Of a DNA stretch of 64,000 nt, positions 54,549-63,994 are shown piece after piece. Below the pieces are notes generated by a model. The model was not told the DNA's origin and made no database searches. It saw only the letters and a list, made by a program, of their open reading frames with translations. Position 1 is the first letter of the stretch; every line of letters begins with the position of its first letter. This stretch comes from UBA2862 sp045658005 (GTDB taxonomy: Bacteria > Bacillota > Clostridia > Christensenellales > Aristaeellaceae): contig JAZOUD010000064.1 in NCBI GenBank assembly GCA_045658005.1, forward strand, positions 34,621 to 98,620. The letters run 5' to 3'. The position numbers were made by a program, and so were the translations under genes.

Positions 54549-55625
54549 ATGAGCATCGTCAAGAAGAGCTTTGGCAAGCTGCCCGACGGGCGCGAGGCCG
54601 ATTTGTATGTGCTGACCAACAACTCCGGCGCGTCTGTCGAGATCACCAACTACGGCGGCATCATCCGGGCCATCAACGTGCCGGACAAGGCCGGAAAGAT
54701 CGGCAACGTGGTGCTGGGCTATAACGACGCGGCGGGCTACTGCCCCACCACGGGCTACCTGGGCGCGCTGATCGGCCGCGTGGGCAACCGCATCGCGAAC
54801 GGCGAGTGCACCCTGAACGGCGTGAAGCTGACCCTGGCGAAGAACGAGAAGGGCATCACCCACCTGCACGGCGGCAAAGTGGGCTTCAACGAGAAGCTGT
54901 GGGACGTGACCCCCATCGAGGGCATCTGTGAGGACCTGTTGATCCTGAAGTACACAAGTCCCGACGGCGAGGAGGGCTATCCCGGCGAACTCAAGGTGAT
55001 GGTCACCTACACCTTCACCGACGAGAACGAGCTGCTGATCCGCTACGAGGCCGTCAGCGACAAGGACACGCTGTGCAACCTGACCAACCACACCTACTTC
55101 AACCTGAACGGCGAGGCCGGCGGAAAGACCATCGAGGACCACATCTTCGAAATGAACTGCGACACCTTCACCGTGGTGGACGCGCACTGCATCCCCACCG
55201 GCGAGCAGCGGGACGTGACCGGCACCCCCTTTGACCTGCGCGAGCCCAAGCGGGTGGGCGACAGCCTGGCCCTGACCGACAGCGACGAGCAGCTGGGCTA
55301 CGGCGGCGGCATCGACCACAACTTCAACATCAACGACTACGAGGCCGGCCTGCGCTTCGCAGCCGAGGTCACCGACCCCGAGTCCGGCAGGGTGATGGAC
55401 GTGTTCACCGACATGCCCGCCGTGCAGCTGTACTGCGGCAATGCCCTGAAGGGCGTCAACCCCGGCACCTCGGGCCGCGTGTACGGCAAGCGGGAGGGCT
55501 TCTGCCTGGAGACCCAGTTCGCCCCGGATTCCATCAACCACCCCGAGTTCATCGACAGCGTGCTCCACGCCGGTGAGAAGTACGATTTCACCACCATCTT
55601 CACCTTCGATATCGCCGAGGAATGA
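54549..55625 (+). CDS. galM: Aldose 1-epimerase
   Basis: 358 residues. Conserved elements: EITNYGGIIRAINVPD, the RVGNRIANGEC Arg region, THLHGGKVGF, catalytic His in NLTNHTYFNLNG, GGIDHNFNI and catalytic Glu in GFCLETQFAPDSINHPEF. Interconverts alpha and beta anomers of galactose or glucose. AAGGAAG lies 8 bases before the ATG. Followed by gltX at 72 bases. Confidence 0.95.
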   Translation: MSIVKKSFGKLPDGREADLYVLTNNSGASVEITNYGGIIRAINVPDKAGKIGNVVLGYNDAAGYCPTTGYLGALIGRVGNRIANGECTLNGVKLTLAKNEKGITHLHGGKVGFNEKLWDVTPIEGICEDLLILKYTSPDGEEGYPGELKVMVTYTFTDENELLIRYEAVSDKDTLCNLTNHTYFNLNGEAGGKTIEDHIFEMNCDTFTVVDAHCIPTGEQRDVTGTPFDLREPKRVGDSLALTDSDEQLGYGGGIDHNFNINDYEAGLRFAAEVTDPESGRVMDVFTDMPAVQLYCGNALKGVNPGTSGRVYGKREGFCLETQFAPDSINHPEFIDSVLHAGEKYDFTTIFTFDIAEE

Positions 55626-55697
55626 TCTGAGAAAAGTGTGGCGGCGTAACCGCCGCCGCACCATGCAAGAAATAAACTGCCAAGGAGACAGACCAAC

Positions 55698-57239
55698 ATG
55701 GAAGTCAGAACCCGCTTTGCCCCCAGCCCCACGGGCTACATGCACCTGGGCAACCTGCGCACCGCGCTGTACACCTATCTGTATGCCCGCAGCAAGGGTG
55801 GCAAGTTCATACTGCGCATTGAGGACACCGACCAGGAGCGCGAGGTTCCCGGCGCGGTGGACGTGATCTATAACTCCATGCGCACCGCCGGCCTGAGCCA
55901 CGACGAGGGCCCGGACGTGGGCGGCCCCTGCGGCCCCTATGTGCAATCCCAACGCAAGGACACCTACATGCCCTACGCCAGGCAGCTGGTGGAATCCGGC
56001 CACGCCTATTACTGCTTCTGCACCAAGGAACGGCTGGAGGAGGCCCGCAAGGCCGCCGAAGCCCGGGGCGAGAGCTTCAAGTACGACAAGCACTGCCTGC
56101 GCCTCTCCAAGGAGGAGATCCAGGCGAAGCTGGACGCCGGCGAGGAATACGTCATCCGCCAGAACATCCCCACCGAGGGCAAGGCGGGCTTTGACGACGT
56201 GATCTACGGCCACGTGGAGGTGGACTGCGACACGCTGGACGACAACGTGCTGATCAAGGCCGACGGCCTGCCCACCTACAACTTCGCCAACGTGATCGAC
56301 GACCACCTGATGGGCATCACCCACGTGATGCGGGGCAACGAGTACCTGTCCAGCGCCCCCAAGTACAACCTGCTCTATGAGGCCCTGGGCTGGACGCCGC
56401 CCACCTACGTGCACCTGACCCCCGTCATGGTGGAGGGCACCTATAAGAGCAAGAAGACCGGCGAATACCAGATGGCCGTAGACGCCGACGGCAACCCCGT
56501 GCTGGACGAGAACGGCAACCCGGTGAAGGCCATCGTCAAGCGCAAGATGTCCAAGAGCCAGGGCGACCCCTCCTTCGAGGACCTGCTGGCCGAGGGCTAC
56601 CTGGTGGAAGCCGTCATCAACTACCTGGTGCTGCTGGGCTGGAGCCCCAAGGGCGAGCGGGAGTTCTTCACGCTGAAGGAGCTTGAGGAAGCCTTCGACC
56701 TGGAGGGGCTAAGCAAATCCCCCTCGGTATTCGACATGCAGAAGCTGAACTGGTTCAACGCCGAGTACATCCGCAAGCTGAGCCCCGAGAAGTACCTGGA
56801 GCTGGCCACGCCCTGGCTTCAGAAGGTTCTCGACCCGGCGCGTTTCGACTTCAAGCGGCTGGCGGAGCTGCTGCAGGGCCGCACCGAGGTGTTCAACCAG
56901 CTGCCCGGCATGGTCCGCTTCCTGGCGGAGCAGCCGGAATTTGCCAATGACCTGTATGTGAACAAGAAGCAGAAATCCACACTGGAGAGCGCGAAGACGG
57001 CGCTGGAGGCGGCGCTGCCGCTGCTGGAGGGCATCGACGACTGGACCGAGACCGAGCTGCACGACCGGGTGATGGCGTTCATTCCCACCCTGGGCATGAA
57101 GAACGGCCAGTTCCTCTGGCCCCTGCGCATCGCCATCTCCGGCCAGATGTCCACCCCCGGCGGCGCGTTCGAGATCGCCTATCTGCTGGGAAAGGACGAG
57201 ACGCTGAGAAGGCTGAAGGGAGCCATTGAGAAATTCTGA
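55698..57239 (+). CDS. gltX: Glutamyl-tRNA synthetase
   Basis: 513 residues, class I. HIGH-type motif RFAPSPTGYMHLGNLRTALY, and KMSKS in KRKMSKSQGD. An unusual insert of ~25 residues (YQMAVDADGNPVLDENGNPV) stands just before KMSKS. Otherwise of normal length. AAGGAGA precedes the ATG. Charges tRNA-Glu (and possibly tRNA-Gln in organisms using the amidotransferase route). Confidence 0.96.
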   Translation: MEVRTRFAPSPTGYMHLGNLRTALYTYLYARSKGGKFILRIEDTDQEREVPGAVDVIYNSMRTAGLSHDEGPDVGGPCGPYVQSQRKDTYMPYARQLVESGHAYYCFCTKERLEEARKAAEARGESFKYDKHCLRLSKEEIQAKLDAGEEYVIRQNIPTEGKAGFDDVIYGHVEVDCDTLDDNVLIKADGLPTYNFANVIDDHLMGITHVMRGNEYLSSAPKYNLLYEALGWTPPTYVHLTPVMVEGTYKSKKTGEYQMAVDADGNPVLDENGNPVKAIVKRKMSKSQGDPSFEDLLAEGYLVEAVINYLVLLGWSPKGEREFFTLKELEEAFDLEGLSKSPSVFDMQKLNWFNAEYIRKLSPEKYLELATPWLQKVLDPARFDFKRLAELLQGRTEVFNQLPGMVRFLAEQPEFANDLYVNKKQKSTLESAKTALEAALPLLEGIDDWTETELHDRVMAFIPTLGMKNGQFLWPLRIAISGQMSTPGGAFEIAYLLGKDETLRRLKGAIEKF

Positions 57240-57251
57240 TCATTGTGCATC

Positions 57252-58091
57252 ATGCCAAACATCATCGAAATCACCGACATCGCCGCCCCGCAGCTGGACC
57301 CCTATGTCCGGCTGACGGAGGCGCAGCTGAAAAACCGCCTCCACCCGGAGGACGGTCTTTTCATCGCCGAGAGCCCGAAGGTAATCGGGTACGCCCTGGA
57401 TGCGGGCTATGAGCCGGTATCCCTGCTGATGGAACGCCGGCACATCGCCGGTAAGGCTGCCGCGCTGCTGGCGCGGGTGGGCGATATTCCCGTGTACACC
57501 GCCGACGAAGATGTGCTTCGAAGCTTGACCGGCTACCCGCTGACCCGGGGCGTGCTGTGCGCGATGGGCCGCAGGCCGCTGCCCACTGTGGAAGTGGTCT
57601 GCAGCGGTGCGAAGCGCGTGGCGGTGCTGGAGGGCATCGTGGACACCACCAACATCGGCGCGATCTTCCGCTCAGCCGCGGCCCTGGGGGTGGACGGCGT
57701 GCTGCTGACGCCCACGACCTGCGATCCGCTGAACCGCCGGGCTGTGCGGGTGAGCATGGGCACGGTGTTTCAGGTGCCCTGGACCCGGATCGGGGAAAGC
57801 GCATCCGACTGGCCGGAGGCCGGACTCGACCGCCTCTGCGCGCTGGGCTTCAGGAGCGTGGCGCTGGCGCTGTCCGACGATTCCGTGGACATCGACGACC
57901 CAACCCTGCTGGCCGAGCCCCGGCTGGCGATGGTGCTGGGCACCGAGGGCGACGGCCTGGCCCGATCCACCGTTGCCCACTGCGACTTCACCGCCCGCAT
58001 CCCCATGGCCCACGGCGTGGATTCCCTGAACGTCGCCGCCGCCGGTGCCGTGGCCTTCTGGACGCTGTGCCGACGGCAGGCGAAAGGATAA
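57252..58091 (+). CDS. SpoU/TrmH-family RNA 2'-O-methyltransferase
   Basis: 279 residues from ATG 57252 (no good SD, possibly translated by coupling to gltX 12 bases upstream). An N-terminal substrate-binding part (LFIAESPKVIGYALDAGYEP) is followed by the SPOUT knot motifs VDTTNIGAIFRSAAALGVDG, VLGTEGDGLA and VDSLNVAAAGAVAFW. The target nucleotide (rRNA or tRNA) cannot be told from sequence. Confidence 0.9.
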   Translation: MPNIIEITDIAAPQLDPYVRLTEAQLKNRLHPEDGLFIAESPKVIGYALDAGYEPVSLLMERRHIAGKAAALLARVGDIPVYTADEDVLRSLTGYPLTRGVLCAMGRRPLPTVEVVCSGAKRVAVLEGIVDTTNIGAIFRSAAALGVDGVLLTPTTCDPLNRRAVRVSMGTVFQVPWTRIGESASDWPEAGLDRLCALGFRSVALALSDDSVDIDDPTLLAEPRLAMVLGTEGDGLARSTVAHCDFTARIPMAHGVDSLNVAAAGAVAFWTLCRRQAKG

Positions 58092-58098
58092 AACGCCA

Positions 58099-58135
58099 TG
58101 GAAAAAGCGCCTCTTCGTCAGAGGCGCTTTTTCCA
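58099..58135. terminator. Bidirectional terminator between convergent genes
   Basis: 15-bp stem TGGAAAAAGCGCCTC/GAGGCGCTTTTTCCA (58099-58113, 58121-58135), with internal A and T runs serving both directions. Confidence 0.85.
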
Positions 58136-58139
58136 TGCC

Positions 58140-58865
58140 CTATATCCTTTTCAGGGGAATGCAGATGTAGCTGACGTTATCTTCAGGCTTCTCTGCCGGT
58201 GGCATATAGACCTCGAGGGAATAATTTCCCGCAAGCGCATAGCCGGTCAGAGAGGGCAGCCATTCCGACCAGATCTGGGTGTTGACCCTTTGAAGACTGT
58301 CCGGCAGGGGACCCCTGCAGGTGAATTCCGCCCACAATCCGCCGGGAATCTGCGCCGTGCCGCAGCCCTCCGGTATGTCCTTCCAGGGCGCGTACAGGTC
58401 CGCGATCCAGTAATCGAAGTTCTTTCCGTCCATGTCCATGCAGACGCCGAACATGCCCTTCAACCCCTTCATATCCGAGGTCCACTCGCTCCAGTACTTC
58501 GGGATCTCCTGATAGCTGGTCTCGGAATTGAAGCGGCGCTTGATGCCGACGATGGTAAAAGCCGCCTTCTCCACAATGCGATAATCCAACATGCCTCCAC
58601 CCTCCAGCGTGACTTTGATGTGCAACGGAGCGAAGGAGCGCAGCTTGGCGCCGGGCGCTCTGGCCTGGGACGGCGTAATGCCGTGGAACCGCTGAAACGC
58701 CTTTGCAAAGCTGTCCGGCGAATCGTATCCGTACTTGACGGCGATATCGATCACCCTGGCGTCAGAGCCTGAGAGCTCCTGGGCGGCCAGCGTCATCCTG
58801 CGCGCGCGGATGTATTCGCCGACGGTCATGCCGCACAGGGCCCCGAAGATGCGCTGATAAATACT
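58140..58865 (-). pseudogene. AraC-family regulator with GyrI-like domain, 5' end missing
   Basis: The frame begins directly after the TAG of the upstream large gene and is in frame with it. Residues SIYQRIFGALCGMTVGEYIR align with the end of the first HTH of AraC regulators; the usual ~45 preceding residues are absent. The second HTH (VIDIAVKYGYDSPDSFAKAF..FHGITPSQAR) and a C-terminal effector-binding GyrI-like domain (AAFTIVGIKRRFNSE..WSEW..FGVCMD) are present. A start at ATG 58829 would lack part of the HTH, and no SD is seen. Probably left by a deletion. Confidence 0.75.
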
Positions 58866-61800
58866 CTAATTCGAGAATATCGCGCTGACCGTGACGGCGT
58901 CCACCACGGCGTCAGGATCTGCGGGGTCGACGATCTCAAGGCCGGCCTCATACTGGTCGTTCATCCGCTGCTGGAATTGGGCCACCGCCTGGAGGGTCTG
59001 GGTGTCCAGAACGCCGGGCTCCAACCCTTCTGTGGACAGCAGGCCCAGGCTGTACAGCTTCATCTGGAGCTGCTGGATGATCTCGGGGTCACTGGCGCTG
59101 CTGATCGCGCCGATGGCCGCGCCATCCACGGTGGCAGGCGCCTGCGCGGCGCGTTCTTCCGACGACAGCTCATCCCCTGACAGTTCGCCTTCTTCAGGCG
59201 CCTCGACTTCCGACGCGCTTTCAACCTCGGGCGCGGGAATGGCGAAGTGGGTGGTGCCCCACACCACGTCGCTGCTGTCGCCGCCCCGGGGCAGCGCGCC
59301 CACATAGATGGTGTAGATGCCCGCCGGCAGGCTGCGCGCGTTGACCGTGCGGCTGGTGTCGGTAGTCGCGCCAAGCTCCTGGCGCTCGCCGACCTCGTTC
59401 TCCACGTAGACCGTATAGCTTTGGACGTCGCCGTCGGCATTCCAGCTGATGATGATGGAACTGTCCGTCATATAGGAGATGCCGTCCTTCTGGTAGGCGG
59501 AACCGCCCACCGTCACCACCGGCGTGCCGACGGTGGCCACCTGCGGCGCGGGCGTGGGCACCTCGGAGGGTTCGGGCGTAGCCTCCTCGGGCCGCACGAA
59601 TCGGGCCTGGCTGACCACCATGTCCTCCCGCTCGCCATTGACCGGCACGGCGCCGACGGACAGCGTGTAAACCTCTCCCACAGTCAGGTTGACGGTTTTC
59701 AGCGACGCGGAGGTCCTGGTGGTGAACTGGGGCTCCATGATGTCGCTGCCGTTGGAATCGGTGACGCGCACATAGTAGGTCTCCACGTCGCCGTCGGCCC
59801 GCCAGCGCAGCTCGAAGCTGTCCGCTTCGATGACGATCGGGCCATCGTCTGCGGCAATGCCGGCAATGGCGATTTCGGGCGCGGAGACGACGCCCACCTG
59901 GGGCTCGGGCTCCGGCGTGGGTTCCGGCTCAGGCTCCGGGGTTTCCTCCACCTCCGGCTCCACCGGCGCCGGGAGCATGAACCGCGCCGTCTGCCAGACG
60001 ACGTCGTCCTCCCCGCCGCCCTGCGGCAGCACACCCAGCCGCAGCGTATACACCTCGCCCGGGTTCATCCGGCGGGTGTCGATGGTAAAGCCGGTGTCCT
60101 GGATGCCCGCCTGTTCCACAATGGCCGCGCCGGAGCCGTCCGTCACGTATACGGCATAGCTGGCCACGTCGCCTTCAGCCCGCCAGCGCACGTTGATCCT
60201 GCCCTCGGGGATGCTGATCACGCTTCCGTCGGAGAGCTCGTCGCCAAACGCGATATCAATGGCGCCGATTGTGCCCACGGACTCGAGCGATGCTTCAGAT
60301 ATCTCAGGTTCCAGAGGTTCCGCGTCTATTTCATCTTCGATCTCCAGCCCATCGTCGGGCTCCGCCACCTCCGGCTCAGCCCGCAGCTTGTGTTCAAAGG
60401 CATACTCCAGGGCCTGACGGGTCAGGTCATCCATGCTGCCGTTGACCTCCAGCATCGCCCTGCCCCCTGCGCTGTTCACCCATTCCTGGAACCGGCGCAC
60501 CGCATCGGCAGTGGCTTCGTCGTACACGCCGTTCACGCCGTCCTCGGCCAGCAGGCCCGTGGCGCTGAGCATCTCCTGGATATATCGGATGGATTCTGGA
60601 TCGGAATCCCCGTCCACCGTGATCTCCTGCACGCCTTCCGCTTCCTCAACCGGCAGCTCCTCCGGCTCCAGCGGCTGGTCTGTGGGCATCTCGATGGATT
60701 GGTCAACGGGTTCCACAGTGGGTTCCCCGGCGCTCTGGGTGATGTTGATGCCCTGCTCATAGGCATACTCCAGCGCCTGCCGCGTCCTGTCGTCCACCTT
60801 GCCGTCCTCCGGCACGGTGCCCGCGCCCTGCACGCTGTTCACCCATTTCTGGAAGCGCCTGACCGCGCGGGTGGTGCCCTTTCCGTAAACGCCGTCAATG
60901 CCATTGGCGTTCATTGCGCCGACCGCGCTGAGCATCTCCTGGACGTATCGTATGGATTCCCTGTCGGAGCCCGGACCGACGCTGATCGCGCCGCTCTCAG
61001 GCGGCTGCTCCAGCTCGATCTCCTGATCCATGACGAGGTCCGGATCAACGTCGACACCCAGGTCCGGATCGCTGTCCAGAACCTGCTCGAGCACTACCTC
61101 CGTCGGTTCAGGCGTGGGTTCCATCGTAGGCTTGGGCGTCGGCTTTTTGGTGGGCTTGGGCGTCGGCGTGCCATAGGGCATCATGCCGTGATCCTTACAA
61201 TACTGCAGGTAGAGCAGCGTCAGCTGGTCCACCTCGCCGTTCACGGGAAGGGTCTCCTCCCCCCGCTGGTCGTTCACCCATTGCTGGAAGTCGGCCACGG
61301 CAGAGATGGTGGCGCTGCCGTACACGCCGTCCACGCTGCCGCCGGGCAGCATGCCGATGTCCACCAGCAGCTGCTGCACCTTGCGGATGTCTGACTTGGG
61401 TGAGTCGCCTCTGATCACGCCCTCCAGTATTTCCACAGGCCTGGTGGTGGGCGTGGGCGTCGGCTTCCGGGTGGGGTCGGGTTTCTCGGTGGGCTCAGCC
61501 GTGGCCTTGCGCAGCGTCTGCCACTCCTGGGCGTAGTAATCCAGGAAGGCCAGGCTCTGGGCGTCCAGCTTACCGGTGACCTCCAACACGTCATATCCTG
61601 CCAGCTCGTTGACGCGCTTCTGGAAGCGGCGGACCGCCGCCACGGTGGTCGCGCCATAGCTGCCGTCGTCAGAGCCCTCCGGCAACAGGCCCAGGACGAT
61701 CAGCTGGCGCTGCACGCGGCGCACCTGGCTCGCCGGGGCGTCCTCGTCCACGGTGCCCTCGTCCGGCTTGGGCGTCACCTTCGGGGTGGGCTTGGCAGTA

Positions 61801-62855
61801 GGCTTGACCGCGTCGGCCTCGTAGAGCCACTGCTGGGTCTTGGGGCCAGCCACGCCGTCCACGCTCAGTTTTTCCCTGGGATTGTAGTGGTCGTTGACAT
61901 AGGCCTGGAAATCCCGGACCGCCTGTCGGGTCGCGGTGTCGTACTTGCTTGTGACCTGGCTCTTCTCCAGCCATCCCAGCTCATACAGCTTCTTTTGGAG
62001 CGCGCGAATCTCCTCCCGGCTGGAATCGCCGTTGACCAGCCTGTAGCGCTGGGTGCCCTCTGAGCTGATCGTAGGCGCGGCGGTAGGAACCGGTGTGGCC
62101 GCGGTGCGCTGCGCCTGCTGGTATTCCTGCTCCACGTCGCCGTCATAGGTGTAGTCCATCCAGGACAGCTCCGGATCCACCAGCGCGGCAAAGGTCGGCG
62201 ACACGTAGGGCGTCGCCGTGGGCGTGGTCTCCGGGATCCATACCTGGCTGGGATCCAGGGTGGGGCTCTGGGTGATGTCCCTGGTGGTCGTCATCGCCCC
62301 GTTGAATACGGTGATCAGCAGCACGGCGGCCACCACCAGCACCGCGACGGCGATGCCGACAAACAGCAGCACCCGGCCCTTGCCGCCGCGCTCCTCTTCC
62401 TCCTCCGGCTCGCGGTCGTGTTCCGCGGCAGCAGAGGCGGACTTGCGCTGGGCAATATAGCCCGTGCCGTTTTCCTCAAAGAAGAAGTGACGCTTGCGGG
62501 GATCCTCCACGTTCTCCACGCTGGCGCGCAGCCTTTTAAGACCCGCTTCAAACTGATCCTCCATGCCTGCCACGGGCACCACCGCGCCGTCGTTCAGGCG
62601 CTCGGCGCAATCCCGGGGCAGGTATTCGCGGATGCGCAGGCGGTTTTCCTTCTTCGTATCAAAAGCTGAATAGACGATGCCCGTGGCATCCTGGCCCAGG
62701 GCGCGTCCCACCAAAAAGCGGCCGTGATAGATTTGCGACCCGGGCAACATCTGAATCTGCGGCACCGCGGCGCGGGAATCCCTTCCGCAATGGGGACAGA
62801 CCGTCTGGCCGTTCATATCCTCAAAGCAGTACATGCACAGATTTTCATATGCCAT
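58866..62855 (-). CDS. Large membrane protein: zinc ribbon, pseudokinase-like lobe, PG-binding and Ig-like repeats
   Basis: 1329 residues from ATG 62855 (GAGGTG 6 bases upstream). Order: zinc ribbon (CMYCFEDMNGQTVCPHCG); a segment like a Ser/Thr kinase N-lobe (YHGRFLVGRALGQDATGIVY..IREYLP) without the rest of the kinase; a membrane helix (VLLFVGIAVAVLVVAAVLLI, ~180-200). Outside come five peptidoglycan-binding repeats (for example SIRYVQEMLSAVGA..VYGKGTTRAVRRFQKWVN) joined by PT/E-rich linkers, three Ig-like repeats (RWRAEGDVASYAVYVTD..) and a sixth peptidoglycan-binding repeat at the C-terminus. It may link wall state to the cytoplasm. Confidence 0.8.
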   Translation of the reverse strand: MAYENLCMYCFEDMNGQTVCPHCGRDSRAAVPQIQMLPGSQIYHGRFLVGRALGQDATGIVYSAFDTKKENRLRIREYLPRDCAERLNDGAVVPVAGMEDQFEAGLKRLRASVENVEDPRKRHFFFEENGTGYIAQRKSASAAAEHDREPEEEEERGGKGRVLLFVGIAVAVLVVAAVLLITVFNGAMTTTRDITQSPTLDPSQVWIPETTPTATPYVSPTFAALVDPELSWMDYTYDGDVEQEYQQAQRTAATPVPTAAPTISSEGTQRYRLVNGDSSREEIRALQKKLYELGWLEKSQVTSKYDTATRQAVRDFQAYVNDHYNPREKLSVDGVAGPKTQQWLYEADAVKPTAKPTPKVTPKPDEGTVDEDAPASQVRRVQRQLIVLGLLPEGSDDGSYGATTVAAVRRFQKRVNELAGYDVLEVTGKLDAQSLAFLDYYAQEWQTLRKATAEPTEKPDPTRKPTPTPTTRPVEILEGVIRGDSPKSDIRKVQQLLVDIGMLPGGSVDGVYGSATISAVADFQQWVNDQRGEETLPVNGEVDQLTLLYLQYCKDHGMMPYGTPTPKPTKKPTPKPTMEPTPEPTEVVLEQVLDSDPDLGVDVDPDLVMDQEIELEQPPESGAISVGPGSDRESIRYVQEMLSAVGAMNANGIDGVYGKGTTRAVRRFQKWVNSVQGAGTVPEDGKVDDRTRQALEYAYEQGINITQSAGEPTVEPVDQSIEMPTDQPLEPEELPVEEAEGVQEITVDGDSDPESIRYIQEMLSATGLLAEDGVNGVYDEATADAVRRFQEWVNSAGGRAMLEVNGSMDDLTRQALEYAFEHKLRAEPEVAEPDDGLEIEDEIDAEPLEPEISEASLESVGTIGAIDIAFGDELSDGSVISIPEGRINVRWRAEGDVASYAVYVTDGSGAAIVEQAGIQDTGFTIDTRRMNPGEVYTLRLGVLPQGGGEDDVVWQTARFMLPAPVEPEVEETPEPEPEPTPEPEPQVGVVSAPEIAIAGIAADDGPIVIEADSFELRWRADGDVETYYVRVTDSNGSDIMEPQFTTRTSASLKTVNLTVGEVYTLSVGAVPVNGEREDMVVSQARFVRPEEATPEPSEVPTPAPQVATVGTPVVTVGGSAYQKDGISYMTDSSIIISWNADGDVQSYTVYVENEVGERQELGATTDTSRTVNARSLPAGIYTIYVGALPRGGDSSDVVWGTTHFAIPAPEVESASEVEAPEEGELSGDELSSEERAAQAPATVDGAAIGAISSASDPEIIQQLQMKLYSLGLLSTEGLEPGVLDTQTLQAVAQFQQRMNDQYEAGLEIVDPADPDAVVDAVTVSAIFSN

Positions 62856-63065
62856 ATATTTCACCTCTCGTTTGCCGGTGTGATTCTTTCTTGATTCGTC
62901 GTCGGGCGTGCTTTATCTGCCCCGCTCGCTGTTGTTCCAACAAAGAGCCGTCATATCGGCCATTATGCCACTTTGACGAAAAAACACAACTTCGAGTTTC
63001 AGGGCCCTTAGCACGACAGTGGCACTTGCTGTCTCCTTGCCATAATTATTACATTCTTGCCTCAA

Positions 63066-63722
63066 TCAAACGCCACTGAGGAGATAGCGGGCGAGTTCCT
63101 CCACGCTGTCAAAAACGGTATCCGCGCCGGCCTGTATCAATTCTCCCGGAAGCGCATAGCCATAATTCGCGCCGATCGCCCCGAGGCCCAATGCACAGGC
63201 TGCCTCGATATCAAATTTCCGATCACCCACCATACAGGCCTTACCCACGTCCATATCCTGCGGCATTGCCCGAAGGATCAGATCGCGCTTGTCAGCGGAG
63301 TGCCTGTCCAACCCAACACCTGCGATGGTATCCAGCCAGCGATCAATCTCATAATAAGCCACCAGGCGCTCAAGCATAAATTGGGGTTTTGCGGAAGCTA
63401 TACCAACATATGCGCCGGCTTCATGCAGCGCTTTGAGCAGCAATGCGATACCGGGATACAGCCGTGATTCATACAGCCCGATATCCACGTACCTTTCCCG
63501 ATATCGCAGGATCGCTGTATCAGCCTCTTCATCGGTCATCCCACAGTATTCCATGTAGCTGTCATGCAGTGGTGGCCCAATGAATCTGGAGAGCGTCGCC
63601 TCATCGAGCGACGGCCTTCCCATCCTTTCCAGGCTGTATGCCACACTCTTGCGGATACCCTCACCGGTGTCCGCCACCGTGCCGTCAAAGTCAAACAGAC
63701 AGCAGCCGTACTTCAACACCAT
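63066..63722 (-). CDS. HAD-superfamily phosphatase (Gph-like)
   Basis: 218 residues from ATG 63722 (GGGGAG 8 bases upstream; the longer frame to 63854 is not coding-like). Motif I is CLFDFDGTVADTG with the nucleophile Asp, motif II GIASAKP, motif III Lys in SADKRDLI and motif IV MVGDRKFDIEAA. A cap domain follows motif I. Resembles phosphoglycolate phosphatase/5'-nucleotidase-type HADs; substrate not determinable. Confidence 0.9.
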   Translation of the reverse strand: MVLKYGCCLFDFDGTVADTGEGIRKSVAYSLERMGRPSLDEATLSRFIGPPLHDSYMEYCGMTDEEADTAILRYRERYVDIGLYESRLYPGIALLLKALHEAGAYVGIASAKPQFMLERLVAYYEIDRWLDTIAGVGLDRHSADKRDLILRAMPQDMDVGKACMVGDRKFDIEAACALGLGAIGANYGYALPGELIQAGADTVFDSVEELARYLLSGV

Positions 63723-63845
63723 CCAAAAAACTCCCCGACTTTGCTCTATACTTATACAAATGCATTGTACCAAATGAATATGACATTTCCTTCGTGTTTG
63801 ACGAAATCCATTATGAAATATATACCTTAGGTGTACATAAAAGAA

Positions 63846-63871
63846 GAGAGCCATTCCAACGAATGACTCTC
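63846..63871 (-). terminator. Terminator of the rRNA operon
   Basis: Minus strand stem GAGAGTCATTC, loop GTTG, GAATGGCTCTC, then TTCTTTT, 7 bases past the 5S 3' end. Confidence 0.85.
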
Positions 63872-63878
63872 GGTGAGA

Positions 63879-63994
63879 TCCGGCGACGACCTACCCTACC
63901 GGGCCGTTTCCAGCCAAGTACTATCAGCGTGCTGAGGCTTAACTTCTGTGTTCGGGATGGGAACAGGTGGATCCCTCAGGCTATTGTCACCGGA
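63879..63994 (-). rRNA. rrf: 5S ribosomal RNA
   Basis: 116 bases. Terminal helix TCCGGTGAC/GTCGCCGGA, conserved CCCATCCCGAACACAGAAG and TGGCTGG..GGGTAGG. It reads leftwards, so the 23S gene probably lies beyond the right edge. Confidence 0.95.

Noticed and set aside
59247..61394. Plus-strand frame of 715 codons
   Set aside because: Antisense shadow of the large repeat protein at 58866-62855.
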